From the NCBI RefSeq assembly GCF_904846075.1, contig NZ_CAJGZH010000001.1, positions 310,001-374,000 of the forward strand: a stretch of 64,000 bases of DNA. Direction: 5' to 3'. This DNA comes from Psychrobacter glacincola (GTDB taxonomy: Bacteria; Pseudomonadota; Gammaproteobacteria; Pseudomonadales; Moraxellaceae). Position 1 is the first letter of the stretch. Each line of letters begins with the position of its first letter. Below are positions 63,732-64,000 of the stretch, piece by piece. The translations under genes and the position numbers were made by a program. The notes below the pieces were generated by a model, which was not told the origin of the DNA, made no database searches, and saw only the letters and a program-made list of their open reading frames with translations.

Positions 63732-64000
63732 ATGATGAAAACATCATCACCGACTGCAAAAATATTCCCTGCGCTGCTGACCTTAATATTGGGAAGTACC
63801 TTAGTATTGAGCGGTTGCCAAAGTGCTAAAAACTTACTTGGTAAGCGTGACAATGGTAGTTTAGAATATCAGCAAAGCAAAAAGCTTGTGCCAATAGAGC
63901 TGCCTGCTAACAAAGAACCAGCGCCTTTTGTACCTTTGTATGCAACTCCTAATGCTGGTGTAAATACGCTGAAATTACAGAACGAATCAGGTAATCAGTA
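63732..64000 (+). CDS. bamC: outer membrane assembly lipoprotein BamC, 5' part only
   Basis: The first 89 codons of a lipoprotein running off the right edge. The signal peptide ends in a lipobox LVLSGC (Cys near residue 29). After it come QSAKNLLGKRDNGSLEYQQSKKLVPIELPA and a Pro-rich stretch, like the flexible BamC N-terminus that binds BamD. Position directly behind dapA supports BamC (NlpB). The function is inferred from context because the two helix-grip domains are outside the window. Confidence 0.8.
   Translation, partial: MMKTSSPTAKIFPALLTLILGSTLVLSGCQSAKNLLGKRDNGSLEYQQSKKLVPIELPANKEPAPFVPLYATPNAGVNTLKLQNESGNQ

Overview
The window looks like chromosome from a gammaproteobacterium of the Moraxellaceae, most like Psychrobacter (inference). 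The base composition is moderately AT-rich. Several gene neighbourhoods are typical of that family or of gammaproteobacteria: a capsule-type locus ending in galE-galU-pgi-ugd-like-phosphomannomutase (compare the galU-ugd-gpi-pgm edge of Acinetobacter K loci), pcnB-folK-panB-panC, pabC-mltG-tmk, and dapA-bamC. I saw no rRNA, tRNA, CRISPR array, insertion sequence or prophage.

Layout. 1-4.8 kb is the variable part of a surface-polysaccharide locus: a frameshifted sugar aminotransferase cut by the window edge, a very AT-rich glycosyltransferase, a UDP-HexNAc 6-dehydrogenase and a KpsC/KpsS-like capsule protein. 4.9-11.7 kb is its sugar-precursor end (galE, galU, pgi, a degenerate UDP-glucose dehydrogenase paralogue, and manB on the other strand). 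11.8-19.5 kb is housekeeping: mazG, a ComEA-like protein, pcnB with a very long basic tail, folK, panB, panC, rapZ and darP. 19.6-29 kb holds dsbA, ubiG, a frameshifted phosphoglycolate phosphatase, yciK-like SDR, a DksA-type zinc-finger protein, a COG0523 GTPase, an ompR without adjacent envZ, and tex. 29-34.5 kb holds small secreted or membrane proteins, a saccharopine-dehydrogenase-like enzyme, phhB and a small GNAT. 34.6-37.4 kb is a fatty-acid desaturase with its ferredoxin reductase. 37.8-50.8 kb holds ettA, plsB, ybaK, a CHMI isomerase, a secreted PliG-like protein, an acyl-CoA dehydrogenase, a FUSC transporter, aroE, a lipoprotein and pabC.

The most interesting part is 50.77-53.75 kb. 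It is a compact, AT-rich restriction-modification cassette placed exactly between pabC and mltG, genes that are normally neighbours. It has a DpnA-like beta-class adenine methyltransferase, an unknown 82-residue protein, a divergent 70-residue XRE controller, a nuclease that reads as a MutH/Sau3AI-fold enzyme, and a Dam/DpnM-like methyltransferase. The likely target is GATC. A 39-bp near-perfect palindrome sits between the divergent units and is the probable controller operator. The unusual feature is DpnM and DpnA type methylases paired with a MutH-type nuclease rather than the DpnII nuclease.

53.9-64 kb returns to core genes: mltG, tmk, a cation/proton antiporter with a long disordered tail, a DegP/DegQ protease, a membrane metallophosphoesterase homologue that has lost its metal ligands, dapA, and the beginning of bamC. 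Three genes (sugar aminotransferase, gph-like, GNAT) are each broken by a single-base indel, two of them in or beside A-runs. These may be real mutations, programmed slippage or sequence errors. Two proteins (the Ugd paralogue and the metallophosphoesterase homologue) look like full-length pseudoenzymes.
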